DNA of 64,000 nt, taken from positions 1 to 64,000 of the forward strand of contig DASWYF010000027.1 in the NCBI GenBank assembly GCA_036405135.1. Direction: 5' to 3'. Made by a program: the position numbers and the translations under genes. Every line of letters starts with the position of its first letter. The stretch's first letter is position 1. Under the pieces are notes generated by a model, which saw only the letters and a program-made list of their open reading frames with translations, was not told where the DNA came from and did not search any database. Shown in pieces: positions 1 through 8,416 of this stretch. Source of the DNA: Verrucomicrobiia bacterium. GTDB lineage: Bacteria; Verrucomicrobiota; Verrucomicrobiia; Limisphaerales; JAEYXS01.

Positions 1-248
1 GCGGGCTAAACTCACGAACTCAAGTCGTACACTCATCAGGTCTTTCACAGGCCATGGCATAATTACGACACACTCCCATACCTCTCCCATGTGTCCACCA
101 TGTCCCCGCACACCTGTCCACCTTGTACCCAGTCCATACACTCCCTTGGGGAGAAGGAGTCAACGTTTCCTACGTAAAGACGAATGATACCGCCCGGATT
201 TTATTGTGTAATTTGCAAGGTGAGAACATGAAGATATAGAAGGCGGAT
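1..248. other. Leading non-coding stretch
   Basis: No gene is supported here. The stretch is pyrimidine-rich, with two imperfect 16-nt copies of TGTCCACC(A/T)TGT(C/A)CCC at about 92-107 and 115-130. An AAGGCGG run at about 240-246 sits a few bases before the TTG at 249 and could be the ribosome-binding site of the next gene. Confidence 0.4.
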
Positions 249-1220
249 TTGCACTTAAGTCGCAGAGCCGGATGGCCGATACAGCTTTGCCGACAGTCAC
301 CGATGAAAGAGACGTATATATTGGAGCGCGTTCATAGCCAGAAAACTTGGGTCAATCACAAGCTGGAAGAGGCGTTGTCATCGGAACATCTGGTGCCTTC
401 GTTCAGCCGCACGGCAGCGCGGCTATGCACGCTGGTGAATGATCCCAATGTGGAGATGGACAAGATCATCGAGGTGATTTCGCTGGACCCGGGACTGGTC
501 GCACGATTTTTGAAGGCGGCAAGTTCGGCCGTTGCAGGCGGCAACCGGCATTCATCAATCGATGAAGCTGTCTTTAGATTGGGATTGAAGGAGATCCGGC
601 GCATCGCACTCACGGTGGGTGTGATGGGGCAATTTTCTCATCTGCGCGTGAAGGTGGACTGGTCCCGCTTTTGGCTGCACAGCATCTTGGTGGCGCGCCT
701 GACAGAGAGGCTGGCGATGGGTTTCCGTGAGCCGACCGGGCATGAGTATCTTTCCGGGCTGGTGCATGACATCGGCAAACTGGTGATCGAGCACAGTTTT
801 CCGCGTGAGTTCGAGACGATCTACCTTCGCGCTATGGAGCGGAAGTGCGGGCATCAGAAGCTGGAGTTCGATCTGCTCGGCACGGACCACAGTCAGATCG
901 GGGCATCCATTTGCGAACAACTGCAATTGCATCCGCATATCATCAGTGCGGTGCGTTATCACCATCAGCCGGATGATGTGCATCACACGCAGGAGCCGGG
1001 CGGCGATGGTGGTTTCCTCGCCGCATGTGTCGCGGTGGCGAATGCGATGGCGAATCGTGCTCAGATCAACATCGATGGGGCGGATCAAACATTTGGAATG
1101 GAATTCGAGGAACTGCCTGAGTGGCAGTTCTTGAACCAGTTCGAGATGTCATACGGTCTGGAAGTGGACACGGAAGAGGAGTGCGCGCTGGCGCTGGCGG
1201 ATCTGCAGGGGCTGAATTGA
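249..1220 (+). CDS. HDOD domain protein
   Basis: A cytoplasmic HDOD-domain protein of 323 residues. HDOD proteins are HD-superfamily relatives, usually without proven phosphohydrolase activity, that act in signalling and stress or cell-cycle control. The HDOD core starts near residue 48 and has the typical pattern of two-helix repeats. The segment LVHDIGKLVIEH (about residues 171-182) keeps an HD pair, and a RYHHQPDD segment follows further on. There are no membrane segments and no attached output domain. The frame opens with TTG at 249, preceded by an SD-like AAGGCGG. An in-frame ATG at 303 has no visible SD and would still include the whole domain. The gene stands alone, convergent with the VanZ-like gene. 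The family call is firm, but the exact role and the start codon are not. Confidence 0.85.
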   Translation: MHLSRRAGWPIQLCRQSPMKETYILERVHSQKTWVNHKLEEALSSEHLVPSFSRTAARLCTLVNDPNVEMDKIIEVISLDPGLVARFLKAASSAVAGGNRHSSIDEAVFRLGLKEIRRIALTVGVMGQFSHLRVKVDWSRFWLHSILVARLTERLAMGFREPTGHEYLSGLVHDIGKLVIEHSFPREFETIYLRAMERKCGHQKLEFDLLGTDHSQIGASICEQLQLHPHIISAVRYHHQPDDVHHTQEPGGDGGFLAACVAVANAMANRAQINIDGADQTFGMEFEELPEWQFLNQFEMSYGLEVDTEEECALALADLQGLN

Positions 1221-1241
1221 GAAAAAGCTTATGCCCGCTTC

Positions 1242-1667
1242 TTAGGGCTTTCCGCGAACGTCTTTGTTTTCATCTCGCATGACCCCCACCCTTCTCGCCA
1301 GCAAGGCAAAGCAATAGATCCCAAGGAAATCGAAGAGCAGATCCACCAGATCGAATGTGCGGGTCGGCACCCAGGCTTGAGATATCTCCTCCAGCACCAC
1401 GATGACGGTAACGATGGCGCTGCCCAGCAGCCAAGGCCGTTTCAGGGCGGTAAACGTACGCAGTCCGCAGGCAAGATTTACCACGAATGAAAGTCCGCCC
1501 ATCAGCACAAAATGGCCGATCTTATCGGCATCAGGGATTGCGCGTATCCACGTGAAGATAAAGCTGTAGTGACCGTCATTGGCCAGCATGACCACCAAGG
1601 CGATGATCAGAACATAGACTGCCGCCAGCCAGCGAAAGCGGCCGGTACTCAGGGTTGTTGACGACAT
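1242..1667 (-). CDS. VanZ-like membrane protein
   Basis: A small polytopic membrane protein of about 141 residues with the VanZ-family layout. A first hydrophobic helix (WLAAVYVLIIALVVMLA) is followed by a PDADKIGHFVLMG motif, and a late EISQAWVPTRTFD...DLLFDFLG segment precedes the last helix. VanZ of enterococci is linked to low-level teicoplanin resistance, but most VanZ-like proteins have no known function. I chose the ATG at 1667. A start four codons upstream at 1679 is possible. Either start overlaps the end of the upstream aminotransferase gene, which suggests translational coupling. The C-terminus is basic and short. Confidence 0.8.
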   Translation of the reverse strand: MSSTTLSTGRFRWLAAVYVLIIALVVMLANDGHYSFIFTWIRAIPDADKIGHFVLMGGLSFVVNLACGLRTFTALKRPWLLGSAIVTVIVVLEEISQAWVPTRTFDLVDLLFDFLGIYCFALLARRVGVMRDENKDVRGKP

Positions 1668-2500
1668 AGATGCACGCATTGATCGAATGCGACCTGCAGC
1701 TTGCGGGTCACCGGCCCAGCCTGACCATGGGCAATTTTACTACCTTCCATCTCCACCACAGGCATCACTTCTACCGTGGTGCCCATGAGAAAAACTTCAT
1801 CGGCGGTGAACAGATCTGTTTTACTAAAGGCCTCTTCTTGCAACGGGATGCCAAGTTGCGCGCAAAGTTTCACCACCACCTGACGCGTGATGCCGTTCAG
1901 GATGCCTGTAGTCAAAGGATGCGTGCGCACCACGCCGTCCTTCACGATGGCGACATTAGAGCGTGAAGCTTCGGTGACTAGGTCATCACGGAGCAGGATG
2001 GCTTCATCCGCACCTTGTTCACGAGCGGCTTGCGCGGCGAGGACATTGGCCAGCAAGGCAACCGCCTTGATGTCGCATCGTGTCCAGCGCAGGTCTGGAT
2101 GAAATACGACACGGAAACCTTGCTTGAACTTCTCCACGTTACGCGGCAATTCCGTGACGTAACCGTAAACGGTGGCTTGCAGATCGGCAGGATAAGAGTG
2201 ATTGCGTGGGGCAGCGCCTCGTGTGATCTGCAGGTAGACGTAGCCGTCCTTCGCCTCCATCCGGTTTCGCACGACAAGTTCCTGGCAGACTTTCTCGTAA
2301 TCCAGCGCAGGCGGACGGCTTATGCGCAGTTCCGTGAGACTGCGATCAAAGCGTTGCCAATGAGCGGCGGCCTCGAAGAAGCGACCTTGATAAAAGCGCA
2401 CAACCTCATAGACGCCGTCACCAAAGAGAAAACCGCGATCATCCGGCGAGATGCGCGCCTCGGCTTTCGGCAGGAACTGATGATTGAGATAGACGATCAT
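1649..2500 (-). CDS. dat: D-amino acid aminotransferase (class IV PLP enzyme)
   Basis: A fold-type IV PLP aminotransferase of 283 residues, matching the D-alanine aminotransferase subgroup in length. These enzymes interconvert D-alanine and D-glutamate with their 2-oxo acids and supply D-amino acids for peptidoglycan. Supporting motifs are the opening ISPDDRGFLFGDGVYEV, the substrate-carboxylate motif RGAAPRNHSYP (residues 94-104, with R99 and H101), the PLP lysine K145 in RCDIKAVALL, and EASRSN (E176). K145 is at the same number as in the classical Bacillus enzyme. The stop overlaps the start of the VanZ-like gene. A branched-chain or aminodeoxychorismate-lyase-like relative is less likely given the R-x-H motif. 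Confidence 0.88.
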   Translation of the reverse strand: MIVYLNHQFLPKAEARISPDDRGFLFGDGVYEVVRFYQGRFFEAAAHWQRFDRSLTELRISRPPALDYEKVCQELVVRNRMEAKDGYVYLQITRGAAPRNHSYPADLQATVYGYVTELPRNVEKFKQGFRVVFHPDLRWTRCDIKAVALLANVLAAQAAREQGADEAILLRDDLVTEASRSNVAIVKDGVVRTHPLTTGILNGITRQVVVKLCAQLGIPLQEEAFSKTDLFTADEVFLMGTTVEVMPVVEMEGSKIAHGQAGPVTRKLQVAFDQCVHLCRQQP

Positions 2501-2556
2501 CGCGCTCTAGGTAAGCACAGGCGCGCGGAGATGCAATCTCAGGGAATGGAGATGCG

Positions 2557-3444
2557 CTAAATCGCAAAAATCTTATCCACCCGACCAACCAAATCCTTGG
2601 CCGTATCGACGCTGTCCGCCTGATTGCCGGATTGCTCGGTGATGGCCCAACCCGTGTAGCCGATCTTGTCCAGCTCCGCCATGATGGCTGGCCAGTTGTT
2701 ATCGCCTTCCAGCAGTTTGAAACCAAAGCCTGCGCCCGGCTTCTCGGCAGTCATGACTTTGGTGTTAAATTCTTTGATGTGCAGACGCACGATGCGTTTA
2801 CCGATCACAGGAATCCACGTCTCCGCCGGGCTATAACGGCCCACATTGCCGATATCGAAATGCCAGCCCACCCATTCACTGTTGATGGCGTCGAGGTAAT
2901 CCACGGCCTGCTGCGGCTTGATGATGAAATCATTCCACACGTTCTCGATGGCGATCTTCACACCGAGGTCTTTCGCGACGGGTACCGCTTTCTTCACTTC
3001 TTCGACAGAGCGTTTGAAGCAGTCTTCATAGCTCACGCCATTGCGCGCCACACCGGGCACAAGCAATACGGAGGTGGCGCCATAAGCCTTCGCGTCTTGC
3101 AGCGAAAGGACGAGGCCATCGTAACCGACCTGACGCACGGGAGGTGCGGGATCGCTGAGCGGCTTGGCCCAATGCGTGTGACAGCACACGCTCGCGGCTT
3201 CGAGGCCAGTCTCTTTCAGCGCGGCGATGACTTCGGCGCGGTCCATGCCGCCCATGGGTTCCACGCCTTCAAAGCCCGCCGCCTTCATGGCCTTGTACTT
3301 TTCCATCACTGTACCCTTCACCCCTATGGTGGAGTGCATGATGGCCTTGCGCAGCTTGCGCTTCGCAGCGAAGACATTGGAAGGCAGCAACGTCGAAGTC
3401 GCAAAGGCGGCTGCGGAAGTCAGGAGGAATGAGCGGCGATTCAT
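2557..3444 (-). CDS. Exported TIM-barrel sugar isomerase/epimerase
   Basis: A 295-residue protein of the xylose isomerase-like TIM-barrel family (AP endonuclease family 2 / sugar phosphate isomerase type). The N-terminus MNRRSFLLTSAAAFATST is a Tat-type signal, so the enzyme probably works in the periplasm. Barrel strands carry likely metal-binding acids: AIENVWNDF, GWHFDIGNVGRY, RLHIKEF and GWAITEQSG. The family isomerises or epimerises sugars and keto-sugars using a divalent metal. Only 12 bp separate it from the upstream oxidoreductase gene, so the two are probably co-transcribed and act on the same carbohydrate. The substrate cannot be read from the sequence. Confidence 0.85.
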   Translation of the reverse strand: MNRRSFLLTSAAAFATSTLLPSNVFAAKRKLRKAIMHSTIGVKGTVMEKYKAMKAAGFEGVEPMGGMDRAEVIAALKETGLEAASVCCHTHWAKPLSDPAPPVRQVGYDGLVLSLQDAKAYGATSVLLVPGVARNGVSYEDCFKRSVEEVKKAVPVAKDLGVKIAIENVWNDFIIKPQQAVDYLDAINSEWVGWHFDIGNVGRYSPAETWIPVIGKRIVRLHIKEFNTKVMTAEKPGAGFGFKLLEGDNNWPAIMAELDKIGYTGWAITEQSGNQADSVDTAKDLVGRVDKIFAI

Positions 3445-3456
3445 AGATGTGTCTGC

Positions 3457-4752
3457 TTAAACGTATTTCGTGCGACCGGGCATGGCCAACGGCGGCACTT
3501 CGATGGGCGTGTTCCAATCTTTGATGTCCGGCACGAGCACTTGCTTCGAGTTCAAAGCCATATCCCAAGTGATCTCCAAGCCCGTGTAACCGGCGGTGCG
3601 GCCCATGATGCCCATGAGCGTGCTGTTCACCATGCGGTCGCCATCGTTGATGGGATTGCCCGCGCGGATGGAGGCGTACATCTCATCGTGTTCCACCTGA
3701 TACATGTCGGGCGTAGGTCCCTCGTAACGCCACGGATTCTCACCCGTGATCTGCACGCGGCCACGCGCGATGCTGGCGATGCCCTTGGAACCGATGACGC
3801 TCAGATTGTTCTCACCGTAGCAGCCGGTGATCTGACGCTGGGCGAGGAAGCCGCGCACGCCGTTCGGCCACTCGAAGTTCACCTCGATATGGTCGTAGAT
3901 GTTGCCGCCTTCAGCAGGGATCTGCCGACCGCCGATGGCGGTGCATTTGCTGGGGGGCACATCTTTCATGGCCCAACCAAGCCAGTCCACGGCATGGATC
4001 GCCTGCTCGACGAGGCCGTCACCGGAGAGCCAGTTGAAGTTATACCAGTTACGCACCATCCACTCCATGTCCGTGATGCCTGCGGGCCGGGTATCGGCGG
4101 GCGGCATGGGCTTCACGGGGCTGGTGAGATAGGTGCCATAAATCGCGCGCACTTCACCGATCTGGCCTTCGTGGATGCGCTTGAACAGTTCGCGCCGCGG
4201 AGAATCGTAACGCCAGCAATAGCCCGCCACTACGGCGAGCTTCTTTTGCTTGGCCAGCTTCACCGATTCGATCACGGAACGGATGCCCGGAGCGTCGGTG
4301 GCCATGGGTTTCTCCAGGAACACATGCTTGCCCGCTTCGATCGCGGCGCGCAGATGTTGAGGGCGGAAACCCGGAGGCGTGGTGAGGATGACCACGTCCA
4401 CACCGGAGCCGATGACCTTCTGATAAGCATTGAGCCCCTCAAACTGGCGTTCGGCGGGGACGTTAAATTTTTCGGGGTTGTCCGGAAGATTCTTCTTAAG
4501 GCTCGTCAGGCTCTTGTCCATCTGGCTCGCGAAGACGTCGCCCATAGCATACAGCTCCACGTTGCTATCCGCCTTCAATGCCTGTAAGGCCGCACCAGAG
4601 CCACGCCCACCGCAGCCGATGAAGCCGATGCGCAATTTATCACCCGGGCCTGCGGCTTTCGTGATGGTAGGGATGGTTGCCAGCGCGCCACCAATGGCCA
4701 CCGTGGAAGAGGTCTTCAAAAAATCGCGACGAGAAGTAGATGTCGGTTCCAT
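3457..4752 (-). CDS. Tat-exported Gfo/Idh/MocA family oxidoreductase
   Basis: A 431-residue NAD(P)-dependent oxidoreductase. The signal SRRDFLKTSSTVAIGGALAT is a classic Tat peptide. A Rossmann motif (LRIGFIGCGGRGSG) begins near residue 40, followed by VVILTTPPGFRPQH and the family EKP motif in HVFLEKPMATD. The C-terminal alpha/beta half, with its open sheet, binds substrate. Exported Gfo/Idh/MocA proteins are typical of PVC bacteria and Bacteroidetes and oxidise or rearrange sugars, often with tightly bound cofactor. It lies directly upstream of the TIM-barrel isomerase gene and is a close relative of the next gene (4961-6301), suggesting an old duplication. The substrate is unknown. Confidence 0.9.
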   Translation of the reverse strand: MEPTSTSRRDFLKTSSTVAIGGALATIPTITKAAGPGDKLRIGFIGCGGRGSGAALQALKADSNVELYAMGDVFASQMDKSLTSLKKNLPDNPEKFNVPAERQFEGLNAYQKVIGSGVDVVILTTPPGFRPQHLRAAIEAGKHVFLEKPMATDAPGIRSVIESVKLAKQKKLAVVAGYCWRYDSPRRELFKRIHEGQIGEVRAIYGTYLTSPVKPMPPADTRPAGITDMEWMVRNWYNFNWLSGDGLVEQAIHAVDWLGWAMKDVPPSKCTAIGGRQIPAEGGNIYDHIEVNFEWPNGVRGFLAQRQITGCYGENNLSVIGSKGIASIARGRVQITGENPWRYEGPTPDMYQVEHDEMYASIRAGNPINDGDRMVNSTLMGIMGRTAGYTGLEITWDMALNSKQVLVPDIKDWNTPIEVPPLAMPGRTKYV

Positions 4753-4905
4753 ATGGATTGGCTCAGGATTGGAAAAGAAAGTAGGTCTTTATTCGTTGCT
4801 ACGTCAAGCGGCATGCACCGCCACAAAACCAGACGCCCGTGATTAGAAGAACCTTCAAAGAGAAATTCAAGCGCGGTTCCTATCACCGCATGAAACTGCT
4901 TCATG

Positions 4906-4939
4906 AAAAAAGCCCCAAGCCATTGATGGCCTGAGGCTT
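4906..4939 (-). terminator. Rho-independent terminator after the 4961-6301 gene
   Basis: Read on the minus strand, the stem GAAGCCTCAGGCC pairs, with a G-U and one weaker position, with GGCTTGGGGCTT around an ATCAAT loop and runs into a T6 tract (A-run at 4906-4911 on plus). It lies about 20 bp past the stop codon of the oxidoreductase gene, separating that gene from the 4752-2557 unit. Confidence 0.7.
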
Positions 4940-4960
4940 CTTGCAAAATGACCGTTTATT

Positions 4961-6301
4961 TTAGATCAGCGGTGTGATGCCCGGCAAGGCGATCGGAACC
5001 TCAGGCAGTTTGCTGTCCCACGTCAGGTTCTTCGGGAAGGAATCTTCCTTGGAGTTAATCACTTGTTCCCAAGTGATCTCTTTGCCCGTGTAGGCAGCCA
5101 TGCGGCCCATGATGCCCATCGCGGTGGCCTTGATGAAGCGTTCCGAGGTGTTGATCGGGTTGCCCGCGCGGATGGAGGCGAACAGCTCGTTGTGTTCCGT
5201 CTGGTAACCGTCATCCTTGAAGCCCTCTGGAGCACGATAGCGCCAGCGGTTTTCGCCACGGATTGTATGCACCTTGCTCGCGCTCTCACCATCGTAAACA
5301 CCCTTGGTGCCGAACACGCGATCGGCCACGGAGTTCCAGCAGCGATCGATCTGGCGGCTGTAATGGTAGCCTGGGGTGCCGTCTTCCCAGCGGTATTCCA
5401 CGGCAAAATGATCGAACACATTGCCGAACTTCGCATCCGTGCGGACCTGGCGGCCACCGTGGGCCACCGCTTTCACCGGAGCCACGTCTTTCATCGTCCA
5501 GAGCATCTTGTCGATGCTGTGGATGGCCTGTTCCACGATGCCGTCGCCGGAAAGCCACCAGTAGTAGTGCCAGCGGCGCATTTGGTATTCGACTTCGTTC
5601 GGCGTGTTCTCCCGGGTGACGTTCGGATAACGGTCCGTGCCCGCGGAATTGTAAGTAGAATAGACCGCGAGCACGTCGCCGATCGCACCTTCATGGATTT
5701 TCTTGTAAGCTTCGCGATTCGCCTGCGTCCAGCGCCAGACGAAGCCGTCCACCATCGCCAGTTTTTTCTGTTTGGCGATCTCGGCGCTCGCGAGCACGGA
5801 GCGCAGGCCGGTGCCGTCCACGGCCATGGGTTTCTCGGTGAAGATGTGTTTGCCCGCTTTGACGGCGGCTTCGATGTGTTGCGGACGGAATCCTGGAGGG
5901 GCGGTGAGGATCACTACGTCCACGCCGCTGTCGATGACCTTTTGGAAGGCGTCGATGCCCACGAACTGGCGCTCCGGCGGGACATTGAACTTCTCCGGCT
6001 TGTCCTTCATGTAGGTCTTCACGCCGTTGAGGCTCTTATCCATGTTCTCCTTGAAGGCATCGCCCGTGGCGAAGAGTTCCACGTTGCTATCCGCCTGGAG
6101 GGCCTGCACGGCGGCACCTGCGCCACGACCGCCGCAGCCGACCCAGCCGAGCTTGAGCTTGTCGCCGCCGGCCTGGGCCCGGGTGATGCTCGGAAACGAA
6201 ACGGCCGAGGCCAAAGCGCTGGCGGTGAGCACCGCGCCGGAAGAAGTCTTGAGGAACGAACGACGATTGATGGAGGAGTCAGGAGGCTGATTCATATTCA
6301 A
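4961..6301 (-). CDS. Tat-exported Gfo/Idh/MocA family oxidoreductase (second copy)
   Basis: A 446-residue paralogue of the gene at 3457-4752. The twin-arginine signal INRRSFLKTSSGAVLTASA is followed by a Rossmann motif (KLGWVGCGGRGAGAA), by VVILTAPPGFRPQH and by the EKP motif in HIFTEKPMAVDG. Downstream come WRWTQANREAYKKIHEGAIG and SGDGIVEQAIHSID, which are also shared with the paralogue. The predicted role is periplasmic NAD(P)-linked oxidation or rearrangement of a sugar or sugar-like compound. It has its own downstream terminator, so it is probably transcribed alone from the gap at 6302-6458. The substrate is unknown. Confidence 0.9.
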   Translation of the reverse strand: MNMNQPPDSSINRRSFLKTSSGAVLTASALASAVSFPSITRAQAGGDKLKLGWVGCGGRGAGAAVQALQADSNVELFATGDAFKENMDKSLNGVKTYMKDKPEKFNVPPERQFVGIDAFQKVIDSGVDVVILTAPPGFRPQHIEAAVKAGKHIFTEKPMAVDGTGLRSVLASAEIAKQKKLAMVDGFVWRWTQANREAYKKIHEGAIGDVLAVYSTYNSAGTDRYPNVTRENTPNEVEYQMRRWHYYWWLSGDGIVEQAIHSIDKMLWTMKDVAPVKAVAHGGRQVRTDAKFGNVFDHFAVEYRWEDGTPGYHYSRQIDRCWNSVADRVFGTKGVYDGESASKVHTIRGENRWRYRAPEGFKDDGYQTEHNELFASIRAGNPINTSERFIKATAMGIMGRMAAYTGKEITWEQVINSKEDSFPKNLTWDSKLPEVPIALPGITPLI

Positions 6302-6458
6302 GGGTTCTCGTAAAAGGCTGTTTTAGACCCGTCACCGGTAGCGTCAAGCTTCGCTTCTCGCCGGGATGGCACGACCAGCCACCAGATAGACGATGGAACA
6401 GGCCGAAGTATTCGGTCAAGAGAGGGAATTTCTATGCCCTGTGATATGGAAAGGCAAC

Positions 6459-7772
6459 CTACGAAGTCACCGCAGCCCGTTGCTGCTCACATTCCTGCAA
6501 CCGTTTGGTGAGGAGGGATTGTTCGGATTTTACCTCGGTGAGTTCCAAGGCCTTGCGCAAGTGATCGCCAGCGGAAGCGAAGCGGCTCAACTGCACTTCA
6601 AAATCTGCGCGTACGGCGTAGAAGAGGTAATAGGAATTGAGCGGTTGTTGGTTGCGGATGGCTTCGAGGGCTTTGATGCCCGCTTCAGGACCGTGAACAT
6701 TGGCGACAGCGACAGCGCGGTTCAGGGCGATGACGGGGGAATCATCGAATGACACCAGGCGATCGTAGAGCGAGAGTATCTGCGCCCAATCAGTGGATTG
6801 ATAATCCTTCGCCGTGCCGTGGCAGGCCGCGATGCCCGCTTGCAGATGGTATTCACTTAAATCATCACCCGTGGCAGAGCGGCTGAGGTGCATGATGCCG
6901 TGAACTACCAATGTCCTGTCCCAGAGCGAACGATCCTGATCACGCAGCAGCAGGATATTGCCCTCGCTGTCCATGCGTGCCTTGAGTCGTGCGGCGTTCA
7001 GATACATGAGCGCGGCGAGGGCATGGACGCGCGGCTGATTGCCGATGGGATGCGCGGTGAGCAAGGTCGTGAGGCGGATGGCTTCCTTACACAGTTCTTC
7101 GCGAATGAGATTCTCGCCGCTGGAGGCTTTGTAGCCTTCGTTGAAAAGCAGGTAGAGCGTTTGCATCACGCTCTCCAAACGCACGGTCGCCGCTTCACCC
7201 GTGGGGATCTCGAATTGGATCTCCAGCTCGCGGATGCGTTGACGTGCGCGCACGAGACGCTTGGCGATGGCGGCTTCACTGGTAAGAAAGGCTTTCGCGA
7301 TCTCCTCCGGGCTGAAACCGCACAGGGTTTTCAGCGCGAGCGCAATCTGGGCATCCGCTGGAATCTGCGGATGGCAACACGCGAACATGAGGCGCAGGCG
7401 CTCGTCCTTGATCTCGTGATCGTGGGAATCGGGATCATCGGCATCCGCCGACCATTGCTCCATGAAGGCGATGATCTGCGGCTGCTTGTCGTGAAAATTC
7501 TTTTCACGTCGTACGAGATCTAGCGCAAGGTTTTTTGCTGTTTGCGTGAGCCATGCGGCTGGATTTTTCGGCACGCCGTAATACGGCCACGTCTTCAACG
7601 CCTTGATGAGTGATTCCTGCACCACGTCCTCGGCGAACTGCAAACGGTCCATGCCGAAGATGCTCGTGAGCACGGACACGAGACGACCGGCCTCATGACG
7701 GAAAAGATGCTCCGCCAGCCCGGAGATGTCTTGGGCTGGCGGTGCGGGAGAATTGGTGGCGGTATCACTCAT
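6459..7772 (-). CDS. ECF sigma factor with C-terminal TPR-like extension (ECF42 type)
   Basis: An ECF-type sigma factor of 437 residues, about twice the usual length because of a long C-terminal extension. Sigma-2 lies in the first 95 residues (AEDVVQESLIKALKTWPYYG, then NPAAWLTQTAKNLALDLVRRE). Sigma-4 is near residues 115-170 (LKTLCGFSPEEIAKAFLTSE with RARQRIRE). The remaining roughly 250 residues are helical and TPR-like (DUF6596 region). This is the build of group ECF42, which has no anti-sigma factor and is linked to DGPF proteins, as here. I chose the ATG at 7772, because the frame further upstream runs into a REP-like repeat. It lies downstream of two DGPF genes and is probably transcribed from the promoter at 8855-8884, giving autoregulation. 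Confidence 0.9.
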   Translation of the reverse strand: MSDTATNSPAPPAQDISGLAEHLFRHEAGRLVSVLTSIFGMDRLQFAEDVVQESLIKALKTWPYYGVPKNPAAWLTQTAKNLALDLVRREKNFHDKQPQIIAFMEQWSADADDPDSHDHEIKDERLRLMFACCHPQIPADAQIALALKTLCGFSPEEIAKAFLTSEAAIAKRLVRARQRIRELEIQFEIPTGEAATVRLESVMQTLYLLFNEGYKASSGENLIREELCKEAIRLTTLLTAHPIGNQPRVHALAALMYLNAARLKARMDSEGNILLLRDQDRSLWDRTLVVHGIMHLSRSATGDDLSEYHLQAGIAACHGTAKDYQSTDWAQILSLYDRLVSFDDSPVIALNRAVAVANVHGPEAGIKALEAIRNQQPLNSYYLFYAVRADFEVQLSRFASAGDHLRKALELTEVKSEQSLLTKRLQECEQQRAAVTS

Positions 7773-7788
7773 GGTTGATGATGTTCGT

Positions 7789-7905
7789 CCTTCTCCCCTC
7801 GGAGGGGAGAAGGATTGAGGATGAGGGGTGCCCCTCAATCAGTATATCTGTGTACGAAAACCCGGCACCCCTCACCCCGGCCCTCTCCCCTCCGAGGGGC
7901 GAGGG
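7789..7905. repeat. REPIN-like inverted repeat pair A
   Basis: Two C/G-rich hairpin units face each other. Unit 1 (7789-7832) has the stem CCTTCTCCCCTC/GAGGGGAGAAGG and ends GATGAGGGGTGCC. Unit 2 (7864-7905) begins GGCACCCCTCACCCCGG and contains CCCTCTCCCCTC/GAGGGGCGAGGG. It sits between the sigma gene and the upstream DGPF gene. The same element in inverted orientation lies at 12341-12466. Confidence 0.8.
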
Positions 7906-7959
7906 AGATAGTATGGGTGCACTTCTTAAGCATTTTCGTTTTGGAAGTTCATAGCCTGC

Positions 7960-8385
7960 TCACGCGCAGGCTTCAGCGGTGGTAACGCCTGCTTCTTTAG
8001 CCGCCCGGGCACGCATGCCGCAGATGTCCGCTACCGGACGCACTTCCACCACGAGCCCATATGGGAGCGCGGGGCACATCTGCGCGATGGCGATCGCTTC
8101 GTCCTCACCAGAGACACGCAGATAGAAGTAACCGCCGATGGCTTCTTTCGATTCCGCGAAGGGACCATCCGCCACAGACTTGCCGTTCTTGCCGGAGACG
8201 AGTTTGCCTTCGTTCTGCAACGGGTGACCGGAGAGGGCCTTGCCTTCCTGCTTCAAGCGCTCGAACCACGCCATCCAGTCGGCCACGACTTTCTGGAGCT
8301 GTTCGGGCGAGAGGCCTTTGTCCCAGGCGTTGCCGCGGAAGAGCAGCATGTAATCGGCAGATGGTTCAGTGGGTGTCGTGCTCAT
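7960..8385 (-). CDS. DGPF/YCII-related protein
   Basis: A 141-residue cytoplasmic protein of the YCII-related (DGPF) family. The name-giving motif is intact: VADGPFAESKEAIGGYFYL. The N-terminus YMLLFRGNAWDKGLSPEQLQ is typical. DGPF proteins adopt a ferredoxin-like dimeric fold, and their biochemical role is not established. They are the hallmark partners of ECF42 sigma factors. The ATG at 8385 was chosen over a much longer frame that runs through the neighbouring gene. It is a divergent paralogue of the next upstream gene (8417-8809), with 31 bp between them, and is probably in one transcript with it and the sigma gene. Confidence 0.9.
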   Translation of the reverse strand: MSTTPTEPSADYMLLFRGNAWDKGLSPEQLQKVVADWMAWFERLKQEGKALSGHPLQNEGKLVSGKNGKSVADGPFAESKEAIGGYFYLRVSGEDEAIAIAQMCPALPYGLVVEVRPVADICGMRARAAKEAGVTTAEACA

Positions 8386-8416
8386 AAGGTTATGTCGCGT
8401 GAGGTTGTGGTTTCTG

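Noticed and set aside
1887-2560. Plus-strand frames across the D-amino acid aminotransferase gene
   Set aside because: The minus-strand enzyme has all expected catalytic residues, so the plus frames are shadows.
4716-4946. A 76-codon minus-strand frame between the two Gfo/Idh/MocA genes
   Set aside because: It runs through the terminator at 4906-4939 and into the start of the next gene, and has no motif.
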